In this document: one piece after another, positions 27,838 to 37,285 of the stretch
Layout of the letters: each line of letters opens with the position of its first letter
How positions within the stretch are numbered: the stretch's first letter is position 1
Assembly: GCF_001541315.1 (NCBI RefSeq)
Contig: NZ_LMVK01000005.1
Location: forward strand, 78,529-142,528
Source of the DNA: Agrobacterium tumefaciens str. B6
Lineage (GTDB): Bacteria > Pseudomonadota > Alphaproteobacteria > Rhizobiales > Rhizobiaceae
Direction: 5' to 3'
Length of the DNA: 64,000 bases
Position numbers and translations under genes: made by a program
Notes under the pieces: generated by a model
The model's input: the letters and a program-made list of their open reading frames with translations, nothing else
What the model was told of the DNA's origin: nothing
Database searches by the model: none

Positions 27838-28696
27838 TTTAAACCTCGAAAGCGGCTGTTTTCATTGGCCTATTTATATCATTTCGTGGGAATCGAGCCC
27901 AGGGAATAACGCGGCATGGTTGAGTTGTGCCGGAGGCGTAGTTAACGGGATCGGTCGAATTTTAAGGGTTCCTTCTCGAAAGCCATGCTCCCTGTTCGAT
28001 CCTGCCGGAGGCCGGTCGAACCCGCGCACAGCGCGGTCTTGTGATGCTCCCCGTCCCGATGCCTCCAATCCGACCGGCACGCGCAACGGCGGTCACCCGA
28101 AGGGCCGAAGCAACGCGGCGGACGGCACCGCCGTTGACATAGTGAGCATGTCGGTAGGCTTGCTGGTGAGGGTGAGGAAATGGATTCAGGGGTATCTTGG
28201 CCCATCCGAAGGTACAAACGTGTTGTACGAGGCTCTATACGCGCCCGTAGAACGCGTTTGACTACAAAATGGTCCCGTGGACCATTGGGGCGCGGGAAGC
28301 GCGTCTACAACGAAGAAGAGCGCACCAGAGCTCCAAGCATAGCGGTCCCCGGTGACGTAGATGGCGCGGGAATTCGTACATGCCAAGAACGATCAAAAGG
28401 GCCACCGCGAGAGACTCATCATAGATGTGCCAGTCGGCTTCATGCCCTTTTTATCTTCCCACATGAGAAGGTTTAACCGCCATCAGTTTGACGCAGGCAG
28501 GGCTACCACCTTTAAGAGAAACTTTTTTCGGGCTGGAGAGCGCTAAGTGCGGTCATCTGTGCCGAAACGGAAATTCAACATGAAGAATCCGTCATTGCTA
28601 CTACAACAAATTATCCTTTTTTGCTTGCTCGGCAGGCCATACGTCTGCACGTAGTATGGGTTGGAAGAGAATACTGACCAGGTTTTCAACTTTCAC
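27838..28696. other. 860-bp region without a supported gene; holds an inverted repeat
   Basis: No frame here has both a good start and a protein-like composition. AATGGTCC-CGT-GGACCATT (28268-28286) is a perfect 8-bp inverted repeat. GC-rich sequence up to about 28180 gives way to more AT-rich sequence, marking a junction between separately acquired segments. It probably contains the promoter of the small-gene operon and possibly gene remnants. Confidence 0.4.
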
Positions 28697-28906
28697 TCAC
28701 ACTCGTGAATACGGATAAGCATTCTTAATATAGGTGTTCAAAAATTGTCCCTTCGAAGGGGCGCTCATTAGTTGCTCGTAGAGAGCAATGGAAACATTGT
28801 AGTACTGATACACAGTCCCGCTAGTGAACTCCACTTCGAGGGTTTCTGTCGCTTCATCATAACCAATGGATACCAAATTTGTTGATCCAACATGTTCACG
28901 CATCAT
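28697..28906 (-). CDS. KTSC-domain protein
   Basis: A 69-residue protein made of one KTSC domain: STNLVSIGYDEATETLEVEFTSGTVYQYYNVSIALYEQLMSAPSKGQFLNTYIKNAYPYSRV (motif spread over residues ~6-69), the module also found at the C-terminus of some lysyl-tRNA synthetases. Its start (ATGATG at 28906) overlaps the 3' end of the HerA gene by 11 bp, so it is translated from the same message. KTSC proteins occur beside defence genes, but the function is unknown; it could be an accessory or regulator of the SIR2-HerA pair. Confidence 0.8.
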   Translation of the reverse strand: MMREHVGSTNLVSIGYDEATETLEVEFTSGTVYQYYNVSIALYEQLMSAPSKGQFLNTYIKNAYPYSRV

Positions 28907-30743
28907 TGTCCTTACCCTCGTCGTGGTCTTCAATGGAGGTTCGTTCGATGTTGAGGTCATTGACGACAGCCGTGGTGCGCTGGGCTCTCCATGAAGCAAC
29001 TACGCGATCATAGCCCTCGGCCGTACGTTTAGATTTCCACGCCTGAGTGACTCTCGGATCGGAACTCTGTGGCATTTGATCAACAGACGGCAGAAATATC
29101 CGCGTCCTGACGGGCAAGCGGGCCGCTTCCCCGGTTATAATTGCTTCACCTGTACGCAAAACAGGCAGCAGGTCTGTCAGGCCCGAAAGGTTGTCAGGCA
29201 ATGCGCCTCGGACGCGACCGCGATCCGACGGGTTCGACAGCCTGAGGGCTATTAGAGTGCCGCATTGGGATAGGATTGTCTCATCTATCTCCGCCGGCCG
29301 CTGCGACACCACCATAGCGCCGACACCGTATTTGCGCCCTTCCTTTGCAATGCGCTTGACGACGTCAGCCGCCGCGTCCCCGCTGTCTGACGAAACGTAA
29401 CGATGAGCCTCCTCCATTACGACGAGCAATGGCCGTAAAACGCCGCCTTCCGTCTTTTCTCGGCTCCAGAAAAGCGCTTCATAGACGATCCTTAGAATGG
29501 ACCCTATTAGCCGCACCAGAACTATGCTTGGGACGCCTGAGAGATCGAGAATTGTAATTGGCTTTTCGTGGCCCAGCCAGTCCTCAAGCAAGACGTCCAA
29601 GTCTTGCGCGGAGAAACCTCCAAGGTCCGGTTCCCAAGGCCCCGGGTGGAGAAGGAAGTCAAAGCGGCGGTCCAATAGCCTAGAGCGTAGCAAATTCAAT
29701 TGTCGCCGAATACCTCTAGCCGCGGTATTCGTAAAAGGGCCAGTTGAGCCTAAACCATGGGGCTGATATTTAGGAGGGGCTAAGGTCGCCGCATCCCCCT
29801 CATCCTCGACGGCGGGCTGGTCTCTGTTCACACCGACGAATGTCTTCGTCTCAAAGTCCACGAGATCATACCAAAGCTTTTTCAACGAAAAGGGTACAGG
29901 ACTGTCAACGGTCAAAGATTGGGCCGGCAGGCCTGGAAGTGCCTCAGCCTCAATACGTTGAGTTTTGAGCTCCTGTATCTTGTCGGTGAAAGCAATGAGC
30001 TGGTTGTCATTGAGGCTTCCTGCTAGAAATTCTAAGAGTTCTCCTGTTTCCAATGCCCAATATGGGACATACAGCGGACGCTCACCCGATTGTGGCGTGG
30101 CGCTGAACACCTTCGCGACATCCCCCAGAGCAGCCGCATATTCACCGTGAATATCCAACAAGAGAATGCGTGCCCCCGGCGATCCCTCGGAGCCATCGCG
30201 ACCAACAATCGACCGCAGAATACTCGCCACCGTCGTGGATTTTCCAGAGCCTGTCGAACCGAGAATGGCGGAATGGCGGGTCACTAGGGCGTCTAGCGAC
30301 AGTCGCACAACGATATTCTCGGCGCTCGAAAGCGTTCCAACCGCAACCTGGTTCTCCTCTTCTCCGCCGTAAATTCGGCGGAGATCGCCCTCCGTCACTA
30401 TATGGACGGTATCATTCACGTTTGGATGCTGGCTAAGGCCTCGTTCAAAGTGCGATCCGATAGCCTCTCCTGCGAGTTCGATCCGCATCCAGCGTCCTGA
30501 GTCGACATCGTCGGAGGCGAGACTGACGGGCGCTGCCGAGGCACCGACCTCCGAGACAATCCCGAAAAGGTCCTGATAGCCTTGTGGGATTCGGACGAAG
30601 CTGCCCACTTGTCCAACCCGGTAAGCGTGCCCCGCGATTATAGCAGTACCCGAGGCCAAAGACTCGGAGAGCCTTACGGTAATAGAGGCACCGGAGACGG
30701 CCGTCACTTTGCCAAGATAAGTGGGGTCGGTTAAAGTTGCCAC
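28896..30743 (-). CDS. herA: HerA-type ATPase of a SIR2-HerA defence pair
   Basis: A 615-residue hexameric-type DNA translocase/helicase. Residues ~8-65 form a HAS-barrel-like N-terminus (LGKVTAVSGASITVRL ... IPQGYQDLFGIVSEVG). Walker A is GSTGSGKST at residues 162-170, Walker B LLVVMEEAHRYV, and a sensor-like MVVSQRPAEIDETILSQCGT and the HerA C-terminal RLPVRTRIFLPSV follow. The start is GTG at 30743, 11 bp after the SIR2 stop. Together with the upstream SIR2 protein it matches the described SIR2-HerA (Nezha-type) anti-phage systems, in which the complex depletes NAD+ upon infection. That function is family knowledge. Confidence 0.92.
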   Translation of the reverse strand: MATLTDPTYLGKVTAVSGASITVRLSESLASGTAIIAGHAYRVGQVGSFVRIPQGYQDLFGIVSEVGASAAPVSLASDDVDSGRWMRIELAGEAIGSHFERGLSQHPNVNDTVHIVTEGDLRRIYGGEEENQVAVGTLSSAENIVVRLSLDALVTRHSAILGSTGSGKSTTVASILRSIVGRDGSEGSPGARILLLDIHGEYAAALGDVAKVFSATPQSGERPLYVPYWALETGELLEFLAGSLNDNQLIAFTDKIQELKTQRIEAEALPGLPAQSLTVDSPVPFSLKKLWYDLVDFETKTFVGVNRDQPAVEDEGDAATLAPPKYQPHGLGSTGPFTNTAARGIRRQLNLLRSRLLDRRFDFLLHPGPWEPDLGGFSAQDLDVLLEDWLGHEKPITILDLSGVPSIVLVRLIGSILRIVYEALFWSREKTEGGVLRPLLVVMEEAHRYVSSDSGDAAADVVKRIAKEGRKYGVGAMVVSQRPAEIDETILSQCGTLIALRLSNPSDRGRVRGALPDNLSGLTDLLPVLRTGEAIITGEAARLPVRTRIFLPSVDQMPQSSDPRVTQAWKSKRTAEGYDRVVASWRAQRTTAVVNDLNIERTSIEDHDEGKDNDA

Positions 30744-30754
30744 GTTATTTGCAC

Positions 30755-31939
30755 CTATGTCACTGGGGCGGCCGGCGTCGCGACATCCGCCGAATATGAG
30801 ATAGCCAGAAATCTGCAGAATGTAGCGAAATCACCGAGCAAGAATACAGGATCGCCCTGCCCCCAGCGCTGACCCCAGAAGCTGCTTCTGATCTCACTCC
30901 AATTCTTTGGAGGATCGCCTAGCCTCCACTTTCCTGCAACCCCGTTTATAACGGCTCCATCCGAAGCGTATACGGACACGTTAGGCCGGTCATAAGCCAG
31001 TTTACACGCGGGTTGTTCCGAATTCAGGTCAAGGAATTGGAAGGCGAATACCGACGTGTTCGCGTTAACCGCGAGTGCCTCATCGATGACAGCGCATATA
31101 TGCGCGTCCCTGAAGGAAAAACCTGTCGTGAGAAGGAGCGTATCGGGCGTCATGAGAAACCGCTTCAGCCGCTCGAACAGAGCTGCGTATGGTTGCTTCT
31201 GGGTCAAATCGTATTTCAAATGATCAGGATAGATAAGTTCGGTACTGTCATAGCTACCTGTTCGGACTACGCGCCCATTCTCGACCATCCAGCCGAGAGA
31301 ACCATGCATTTTCCAGAGCCGAACCCATCTCGCAGGAAGATCGTCTCCTGCAACGGTCACAGGATCGAAAAAGGGCGCATGACCTCCGCTGAAACCATCA
31401 AAATATGGCACCTTGGCTGCCTCCAACGCGGTTTCAAAAAGAAGGTCGTAGTTCGTCGTGAACAGTTCCACGGAATGAGGTCTCTGCGCCCCAGCAATCC
31501 AGGCAACTAACTCATGAAACGCACTCCGGGCGTTCGGTAGCTTCGCACCGACGATTTTGCCGATCCCTTCGCAGATTTTCTCTCCAAGCGCTTTGTATCC
31601 GTCCCCGTCGAGTCCGTTGGCCTTGACGTCTCCCAAAGCCGTCTGCATCAACCTGATCTTGGAGAGGATATTCTCGATATTCCCGTTTTGTGGGAGTGAA
31701 GCACGAATTGCGTCAACGGCAGCTTTCTCGTCTCCAACGAAGTCCTTGAGCACTGCGTCAGTCAAAGCATCCACCCCGGGAATGAGTGGAGTTCCGTTCG
31801 GGTCCAAGTTACCGTTCTGATCGATCCGAACCGAGAGTGGCGCTCCCGCGCCAACAAGCAAGCCGATACGTTTACGACCTTGGGATAGCACTTGACGGAG
31901 GTCCGCCATGAACCGATCCGGATTATGAACGGACTCCAT
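30755..31939 (-). CDS. SIR2-like NADase of a SIR2-HerA defence pair
   Basis: A 394-residue SIR2-fold protein. The NAD-binding loop is IGLLVGAGAPLS (residues ~25-36), the catalytic pair region FTTNYDLLFE, and the catalytic His lies in LWKMHGSLGW. It lacks the Cys4 zinc module of deacetylase sirtuins, as do the NADase SIR2 proteins of phage defence. GTG at 31960 could add seven residues, but ATG at 31939 has GAGGAA upstream. It is first in an operon with herA and a KTSC gene. Sensing of phage followed by NAD+ depletion is the expected mode of action. Confidence 0.9.
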   Translation of the reverse strand: MESVHNPDRFMADLRQVLSQGRKRIGLLVGAGAPLSVRIDQNGNLDPNGTPLIPGVDALTDAVLKDFVGDEKAAVDAIRASLPQNGNIENILSKIRLMQTALGDVKANGLDGDGYKALGEKICEGIGKIVGAKLPNARSAFHELVAWIAGAQRPHSVELFTTNYDLLFETALEAAKVPYFDGFSGGHAPFFDPVTVAGDDLPARWVRLWKMHGSLGWMVENGRVVRTGSYDSTELIYPDHLKYDLTQKQPYAALFERLKRFLMTPDTLLLTTGFSFRDAHICAVIDEALAVNANTSVFAFQFLDLNSEQPACKLAYDRPNVSVYASDGAVINGVAGKWRLGDPPKNWSEIRSSFWGQRWGQGDPVFLLGDFATFCRFLAISYSADVATPAAPVT

Positions 31940-32290
31940 CGCCAATTTTTCCTCAACCACCGCGTTATTGTTCGACTCGGACTCTACACACTTTCAGCGA
32001 GTATTAGCTAGCAGAGATACTGGCGTTGTCCATATTTCCGCTTTCGGGAGCATTGATAGACAAGCCATGGAGTGAGCGTGAACCAAGCTTTACTTCGCCT
32101 GCCGACTGGAAGCGCCTGTCGCGACTTTGAACCGGGACCAACTGCCCGCGGATCGGCATACCGTTTCAGGTGATGGTACTGGGGTAAATATACCTTCGGA
32201 AATAGCGGTTTCCCTAACCGGATATCTTACGCAACCTTTAATCGCCATCGGGCACATCTGACCCCGCTTGATTGAGAAAAGGGGTAAGAC
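31940..32290. other. Divergent intergenic region
   Basis: 351 bp between the SIR2-HerA operon and the exported-protein pair. It must hold promoters for both directions. No coding frame is supported and no clear operator stands out. Confidence 0.4.
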
Positions 32291-32662
32291 ATGAAATCAC
32301 TATTGATGTGCGCGATTGCGGCGCTGCTGTCGTTCGCGGCGCATGCCGAGGAAAGTATCTGGCCCGGAGAGTATGCCGGGGATTGCGGCAACAAGGTGCA
32401 GTGCATCATCGAGATCGACGACAGCGGCGGCGACAAGGTCGGCGTCAAGCTCGTCGTGGCGAACCGCATCGATTTCAATGACGTCAAATGCAAGCTTGAA
32501 GGGCGCTTCAGCCGCTCGGCGGTGCTTGGCATATCCGGGGAATTCAAGGGTGCGCCCGAGGTGCTGATCGGTCGGTACCGCGAGGGTGTCGAGGTGTTCG
32601 GCATACCCAAGAAGGCGTGTGGTGTGGCGTTGAACAAAAAATACGTGATGTTTGGAGACTGA
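32291..32662 (+). CDS. Small exported protein, unknown
   Basis: A 123-residue protein with a signal peptide (MKSLLMCAIAALLSFAAHAEE, cleavage after AHA). The mature part is beta-rich: SIWPGEYAGDCGNKVQCIIEIDDSGGDKVGVKLVVANR ... KKACGVALNKKYVMFGD, with four Cys (DCG, VQC, VKC, KAC) that could make two disulfides. The pattern suggests a small beta-barrel (lipocalin-like) domain, but no family is certain. It is followed 4 bp later by another exported protein gene. Confidence 0.65.
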   Translation: MKSLLMCAIAALLSFAAHAEESIWPGEYAGDCGNKVQCIIEIDDSGGDKVGVKLVVANRIDFNDVKCKLEGRFSRSAVLGISGEFKGAPEVLIGRYREGVEVFGIPKKACGVALNKKYVMFGD

Positions 32663-32666
32663 GACC

Positions 32667-33392
32667 ATGAAGACGATTTTGAGAATTACGCTGTTGTCCG
32701 CCATCGTGATCGCATCGCCTGTGCATGCTGGAACACTGGATACGTCGATCCTCGACCTGAAAGTAGGAATGCCGTTCGAGAATGCCAGGAAGTGGGTGAA
32801 CGAACGCATCCCGAATGCCAAGACTCGGATGGCGGACCAGGCACAGGGATCGGACGGGAAGCAGTTCTTCACATACCTGCAACTGACGACGTCGGGAACC
32901 ACAAGCAAGGGCATTGAGAAGCTGAAGGCCGATAACGGCTTCATCGGAGAAACCTGGACGTTGTATGGGGGCGGGCCGGCCACGGGAACACAGGCTGTCG
33001 GGCTTGCGAGGTCCGTGCGTTACGATGATGGCAAGGGGCCTGACGTCGAGGAAATGAGAAAGGCGCTGGTCGCCCGTTATGGTGAACCGTCGAAAACAGA
33101 GGATGGCGGTGAAAAACTGTACTGGGTATCGAAGAACACGGCATTGGACCAATCGTCCTCGACCTGCGCCCCCGATTATCGCAGCCTGAAATATTCCCCC
33201 GACTGCGGCACCTACATATTCGCATCGATCGAAGCTGGCCGTGACCGCCTCGTCACAGAACTGTCGATTTCGATCCTCGACCATGATCTGGCGATATCCA
33301 CGATTGCAGCGGAGAGGGCAGCATTGCAGAAGGCAGCGAACGAGAAGATGGAAAGCGACCGCCAGAACCGGGCCGCCGTACCGAAGCTCTAA
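32667..33392 (+). CDS. Exported protein, unknown
   Basis: A 241-residue protein with a signal peptide (MKTILRITLLSAIVIASPVHAG, cleavage after VHA); the ATG at 32667 follows GGAGA and was preferred over an upstream in-frame ATG within the previous gene. The mature protein has the repeated idea of 'ILDLKVGMPFENARKWVNERIPNA' and 'MRKALVARYGEPSK', a pattern seen in periplasmic proteins that gauge ligand by an alpha/beta fold. There are two Cys (CAPDY and DCGTY). Probably co-transcribed with the preceding exported protein; function unknown. Confidence 0.65.
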   Translation: MKTILRITLLSAIVIASPVHAGTLDTSILDLKVGMPFENARKWVNERIPNAKTRMADQAQGSDGKQFFTYLQLTTSGTTSKGIEKLKADNGFIGETWTLYGGGPATGTQAVGLARSVRYDDGKGPDVEEMRKALVARYGEPSKTEDGGEKLYWVSKNTALDQSSSTCAPDYRSLKYSPDCGTYIFASIEAGRDRLVTELSISILDHDLAISTIAAERAALQKAANEKMESDRQNRAAVPKL

Positions 33393-33396
33393 AGGA

Positions 33397-34071
33397 TCAT
33401 TTCGGCCTGATGGCCGATGCGATTGACAGTGTGGCGAGATGCGCCACGCTACGTGCTCCGAACGCTACCTTGAGTTTCTCGAGCTTGTGCTCGACGGTGC
33501 GCGCCGAGAGGCCGATCCGAACACCGATGTCGCTTGCGGTATATCCTTCCTGTAATAACTGAAGGATCGCGAGCTCTGCGACGTCGGGTTCGCGCGTCGG
33601 TTTCGTCACGGGCAGCAGGCAGCGGATGCGGACCAGTGAAACACACCACGCGCCGTGCCGGTCGGCATGTCTCGATGGAAGGATGATGCGATCCCCGAAC
33701 ATCCTGACATTGGAAAGACAGGCGTCTACACTGTCGATCTCCGGGCGCGCCTGCGCGATCGCCTGCTGCCTGCCCGCAACAATGGTGTCGACCGTGAACT
33801 TTCGATCCGATAGATGACGAAACGGCAGGTTCGTCTCGACTGGCAGGATGCCGGCGAGACCAGACGGAATCTCGTAGCCGCGAATGAGCGAAAACGCCCA
33901 GTCGAGCGGGTCGGTCGTCGTTGTCCTGGTCACGGTGAGGATCATATCGGGGGCGAGGTAATCCAGTACGCCGCCGCAGATGATATCCGCGCCGTCGGTA
34001 TCGGCCCCGGTGCTGATCCACGCATCAATGAGCCGCGCCGCGCATCGATCGAAACTGAGAGGCTGCCGCAT
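33397..34071 (-). CDS. LuxR-type (GerE) transcriptional regulator
   Basis: A 224-residue regulator. The C-terminus (residues ~160-218) is a LuxR/GerE helix-turn-helix: VAELAILQLLQEGYTASDIGVRIGLSARTVEHKLEKLKVAFGARS, with the usual E-x-x-I-L...GLS-x-R-T-V-E-H-x-x-x-K-L-x-x pattern. The N-terminal ~150 residues are not a clear autoinducer or receiver domain, so it is probably not a classical quorum-sensing regulator. It is convergent with the two exported proteins (4 bp apart) and divergent from the serine recombinase, either of which it may regulate. Confidence 0.8.
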   Translation of the reverse strand: MRQPLSFDRCAARLIDAWISTGADTDGADIICGGVLDYLAPDMILTVTRTTTTDPLDWAFSLIRGYEIPSGLAGILPVETNLPFRHLSDRKFTVDTIVAGRQQAIAQARPEIDSVDACLSNVRMFGDRIILPSRHADRHGAWCVSLVRIRCLLPVTKPTREPDVAELAILQLLQEGYTASDIGVRIGLSARTVEHKLEKLKVAFGARSVAHLATLSIASAIRPK

Positions 34072-34250
34072 CTGGTATGGAAACGAACCCTTTTGTCATC
34101 ACTGTCGGACAGGCTTTGTTCCTTGCATAAGCCCTTGCCACGATTTCCAAATCGAAAAGGGTCGCACGACCGCATGCCCACCCCACGAAAGGGTTCCTTT
34201 TTGTCAAGGTGGCGGTGCTACGGGGCGGCCGGCACAGGGTTTCGGACAGC

Positions 34251-34802
34251 ATGGCAATGATAGGATATGCACGGGTATCGACGAACGACCAGAATCTCGA
34301 CCTCCAGGTGAACGCATTGCGTTCGGCGGGGTGCGGACGTGTGTTCGAGGATCATGGCGTCTCCGGCGCTGTCGAGAAGCGACGCGGCCTGAATGCGGTC
34401 CTCAGGACCCTGCGCAAAGGCGATACGCTGGTAGTATGGCGGCTGGATCGCCTCGGGCGGTCGATACGCCATCTGATCGACGTCATCACCAAGCTTCAGG
34501 CGCGTGGGGTGGAATTCCGTTCGGTAACGGAAAACATCGACACCAACTCGGCCGGCGGACGAATGATCTTTCATGTCATCGCCGCCATGGCCGAGTTCGA
34601 GCGCTCGATGATCAGCGAACGGACGGTTGCCGGGATGGCGGCCGCACGCCAGCGCGGACAAAACCTTGGACGCCGCCGCTCAATGACGGAGGAGCAATGC
34701 GCCGAGGCAGTCACGGCGCTGGGACAGGGTGGTGAAAGTCTCGCCGACGTCGCCCGGCGTTACAAGGTCCATCCCCGCACGCTCAAGCGGTTGATCGGTT
34801 GA
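34251..34802 (+). CDS. Serine recombinase (resolvase/invertase family)
   Basis: A 183-residue small serine recombinase. Catalytic N-terminal domain: IGYARVSTNDQNLDLQ with nucleophile Ser in RVST, VWRLDRLGRSIRHLID with the conserved Arg pair, and ENIDTNSAGGRMIFHVIAAMAEFERSMISERT. A C-terminal helix-turn-helix follows (GESLADVARRYKVHPRTLKRLIG). The frame opens at 34209 but ATG at 34251 begins at the usual family start. The ~180 bp upstream holds repeated CCCTTTT/GTCA-like pieces that could be its res or inversion site. It is a second recombinase within the island, perhaps from a Tn3-like or plasmid resolution system. Confidence 0.9.
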   Translation: MAMIGYARVSTNDQNLDLQVNALRSAGCGRVFEDHGVSGAVEKRRGLNAVLRTLRKGDTLVVWRLDRLGRSIRHLIDVITKLQARGVEFRSVTENIDTNSAGGRMIFHVIAAMAEFERSMISERTVAGMAAARQRGQNLGRRRSMTEEQCAEAVTALGQGGESLADVARRYKVHPRTLKRLIG

Positions 34803-34965
34803 ATGATCGACGTTGAGTGCCGTAGATTGCTCTACGAGTATGAGGATGTTGGCAGCCTGTGTGCCGACAACATCTGGTCTGAAGGTATTCATCTTCCCCC
34901 GCCTCTATAAGAATAATCCCTTACTATATAAGAAAAACGGGACACTTCCTGTTATCCAATTGATA

Positions 34966-36315
34966 TTACATAGCAATGTCAAAAATCGTTTCGTTTTCCT
35001 CCTCGGCCTCGGTACTTGCCGTGACAGGGAGGTATGGTGCCAGCGTTGCGGGATCAGGAGCCTGCCATTCGCCGGCCTTCTCTAACTCCAGCATCCGTGC
35101 CAGATGATCCCGGACGTCGAGGTAATCGTCACCGCCGGTTTCGAACCAATCCCGGATATAGGCGAGCCTTGCAAAGCTTTCGGGAGCGGTCTCGGCCGTC
35201 TTGTCCATAAAGCCAAGGACGAAATCAACCATCTGGAACGCATCGTAACAAGTCGGGTATCCACCCGCGAACGCTTTCAGGTCATGCAGGATTTTTGCAA
35301 GGCGTCTGGTCGCCTTCTTGACTCCAGGATCGTTGATTTTGTCCGCAAGGTCGTAGAGATTTTGCGCCATGTCGTCGCCAGCATACGAATGATAGGCCCG
35401 TTCGATCCATGGCAGGACGGGCGTCATGTCCAGCAGCAGGCGCTCCAAACGGAAAATCGCGTTCAGCTTGTCCAGAGGATAGAAATGGCCGGACACGCTC
35501 ATGTCTATTATCGACATGACGTCTACCACAACTGGGTCGGCCCAGAAGTAGTTCTGTTCGGCCACGGCTACAGATTTGGGGCGCAGAATGGCGGGATAGC
35601 GTCCCAGGCGCTGCGCCTCCGCGATCCAGGTGTTTGCTTCGGACAATGAAGGAAAGCGACGCCCCCGACGAATGCCACAGACATCCCCAATGGTGATGAT
35701 GCTATACCCGACGCCCGCTTTCGAAATTTTCGACAGCAGCGTGGCAAGTTTCTTCTTCCGTGAGGCCTGTGTCGTGACTGGAACATGACGAGGCTCACCG
35801 TCATCCCACAGAGTTGCTCCCAGTCTGCTCAACTGAAGGATGCCTTCAGCTTTTGTGTCAAATGTCGCATCGAGGGTGCGGACAAGCTGCTGCGCTGTCT
35901 TCGGCAGCTTGCGGATTTTGGCATCCCGCCGTGGGGCGATACCCTGCCTTGCCAGATGCCTGGCAACTGTGCTTTTCGACTGCTCGGTGATCCGGGCAGT
36001 GTTGCGGACGGACGCCCTTCCGAAATCCTCCCCGGAGAGTTGAAAGACTACGGGGGTTGCGAGGAAGTCCCTGGCCCGTTGTTCACGGCTGCGCTTGGGC
36101 CTGTAACGAGGGATATTGTACCTGTTCATCGTCCAGCGGACGACATCGTTGATAAGTCTGCAATCATCGTGGCCCCTCGGGCCGTGGGTTTCACGCCAAT
36201 TGCGCATGAAGTCTTCGCAGAAGACGTGCAGACGGCCGACATCCTTCCCGTGCTTATTCACGAAAGAATATGCCGCCTTGCGCAGCGCTTCGAATTCTTC
36301 CTGGTTGTCGCTCAC
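34966..36315 (-). CDS. Unknown 449-aa protein beside the R-M genes
   Basis: A 449-residue soluble protein I do not recognise. It has a helical N-terminus, a possible helix-turn-helix around residues ~100-125 (ASVRNTARITEQSKSTVARHLARQGI), a mixed middle (VGYSIITIGDVCGIRRGRRFPSLSEANTWIAEAQRLGRYP) and a helical C-terminal half ending in an acidic tail (EAEEENETIFDIAM). It lies 97 bp downstream of the NaeI-like endonuclease on the same strand. It could be a regulator or a further effector of this locus; position is the only hint. Confidence 0.55.
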   Translation of the reverse strand: MSDNQEEFEALRKAAYSFVNKHGKDVGRLHVFCEDFMRNWRETHGPRGHDDCRLINDVVRWTMNRYNIPRYRPKRSREQRARDFLATPVVFQLSGEDFGRASVRNTARITEQSKSTVARHLARQGIAPRRDAKIRKLPKTAQQLVRTLDATFDTKAEGILQLSRLGATLWDDGEPRHVPVTTQASRKKKLATLLSKISKAGVGYSIITIGDVCGIRRGRRFPSLSEANTWIAEAQRLGRYPAILRPKSVAVAEQNYFWADPVVVDVMSIIDMSVSGHFYPLDKLNAIFRLERLLLDMTPVLPWIERAYHSYAGDDMAQNLYDLADKINDPGVKKATRRLAKILHDLKAFAGGYPTCYDAFQMVDFVLGFMDKTAETAPESFARLAYIRDWFETGGDDYLDVRDHLARMLELEKAGEWQAPDPATLAPYLPVTASTEAEEENETIFDIAM

Positions 36316-36412
36316 CCGATCCTGGTCCGTTTCCCGTAGCTCTTATCAATAATGCTGGGGCGATCTGGTGCACCGATCAAGGGGTTACAGGGTGCTAATG
36401 CTCTGTGAATAC

Positions 36413-37285
36413 TCAATCTATGTGCCCGGCGTCTCGCAGAAGAGCGATCTCTGCCGTACTCGCGGGTCGAAATGAAATGAACTCGTCGGCGGTAACAGGG
36501 CCGAGGCCGAGTTGATCGATCAACGCCCGGTCGCGCTGACCCCAAAGCAATGCGATACCCTTCGGTGCAAGGACGTCTCTCGCGCCACCGTTTCGACGGA
36601 TACGTTTCATATAGTCGTGTTGCTGCGCCAGGGCGCTGACCTGCTGACGTGAGATTGGCTTCCCTTGGACTTTCTCGAACAAGGCCGCGATACGGTTGGT
36701 ACCGCCTTTTGAGGTCATGATCTCGTTGCGGTCCGCGACGGACAACACTTCCCAGAAATTCGGCGGATACGGGTGTTGGCGCAGTATCCACCATATATTC
36801 ACATGCTGCGCCGCCGACAGTTGGCCTTTCCCGTCCTGATTGGTGCTGAGGCGCAAATACTCAGGCCGGCAGATTACCACGCCGATGTCGCACAGGGCGG
36901 TCTTCTCCGATGATCTGACAAGAAGAGCCGGCCTTCCGAGCACCTCCCGCGGAAGCATCCAATCACGTCCTGTCGTATTCTTGATGTCAATCTCGGTGCC
37001 GTCGATCAGCATGTCGAGAACCGAGCCTTTTGGCACACCAAGGTAATTCCTGATCAGGATTTCAACCTTGGTGCCGACATATGTCTTTTCGGTCTTCTCC
37101 GTTTCGCCGAGCGTAAAACGGCTTGTGCGGGGAGCGTCGATGACTTCGTCAAATGCCTGACGGAGAAGAGATGGCACATTCACCGAGAAGGCATCAAATC
37201 CACCCGCATGACGGAGGATGCCTGCGATCAGTGTTGAGACGGGGATGAAATCCTGATGTGACGAATCGAGTGGAGCTTGCGACAT
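36413..37285 (-). CDS. NaeI-like type II restriction endonuclease
   Basis: A 290-residue endonuclease resembling NaeI (type IIE, GCCGGC). The PD-(D/E)xK core is visible: YVGTKVEILIRNYLGV, then LDMLIDGTEIDIKNTTGRDW, where EIDIK supplies the acidic residues and Lys, and MLPREVLGRPALLVRSSEKTALCDIGVVICRPEYL (each part read separately). The C-terminal half (from ~175) corresponds to the effector/Topo-like DNA-binding domain. Length is near NaeI's ~317. The next upstream gene is a matching C5 methyltransferase 43 bp away, then Vsr, which strongly supports an R-M system. The exact recognition sequence is inferred from homology and should be treated as likely, not certain. Confidence 0.8.
   Translation of the reverse strand: MSQAPLDSSHQDFIPVSTLIAGILRHAGGFDAFSVNVPSLLRQAFDEVIDAPRTSRFTLGETEKTEKTYVGTKVEILIRNYLGVPKGSVLDMLIDGTEIDIKNTTGRDWMLPREVLGRPALLVRSSEKTALCDIGVVICRPEYLRLSTNQDGKGQLSAAQHVNIWWILRQHPYPPNFWEVLSVADRNEIMTSKGGTNRIAALFEKVQGKPISRQQVSALAQQHDYMKRIRRNGGARDVLAPKGIALLWGQRDRALIDQLGLGPVTADEFISFRPASTAEIALLRDAGHID

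Noticed and set aside
34072..34250. Defined res site for the serine recombinase
   Set aside because: Short similar pieces are present but no convincing dimer sites could be laid out by eye.
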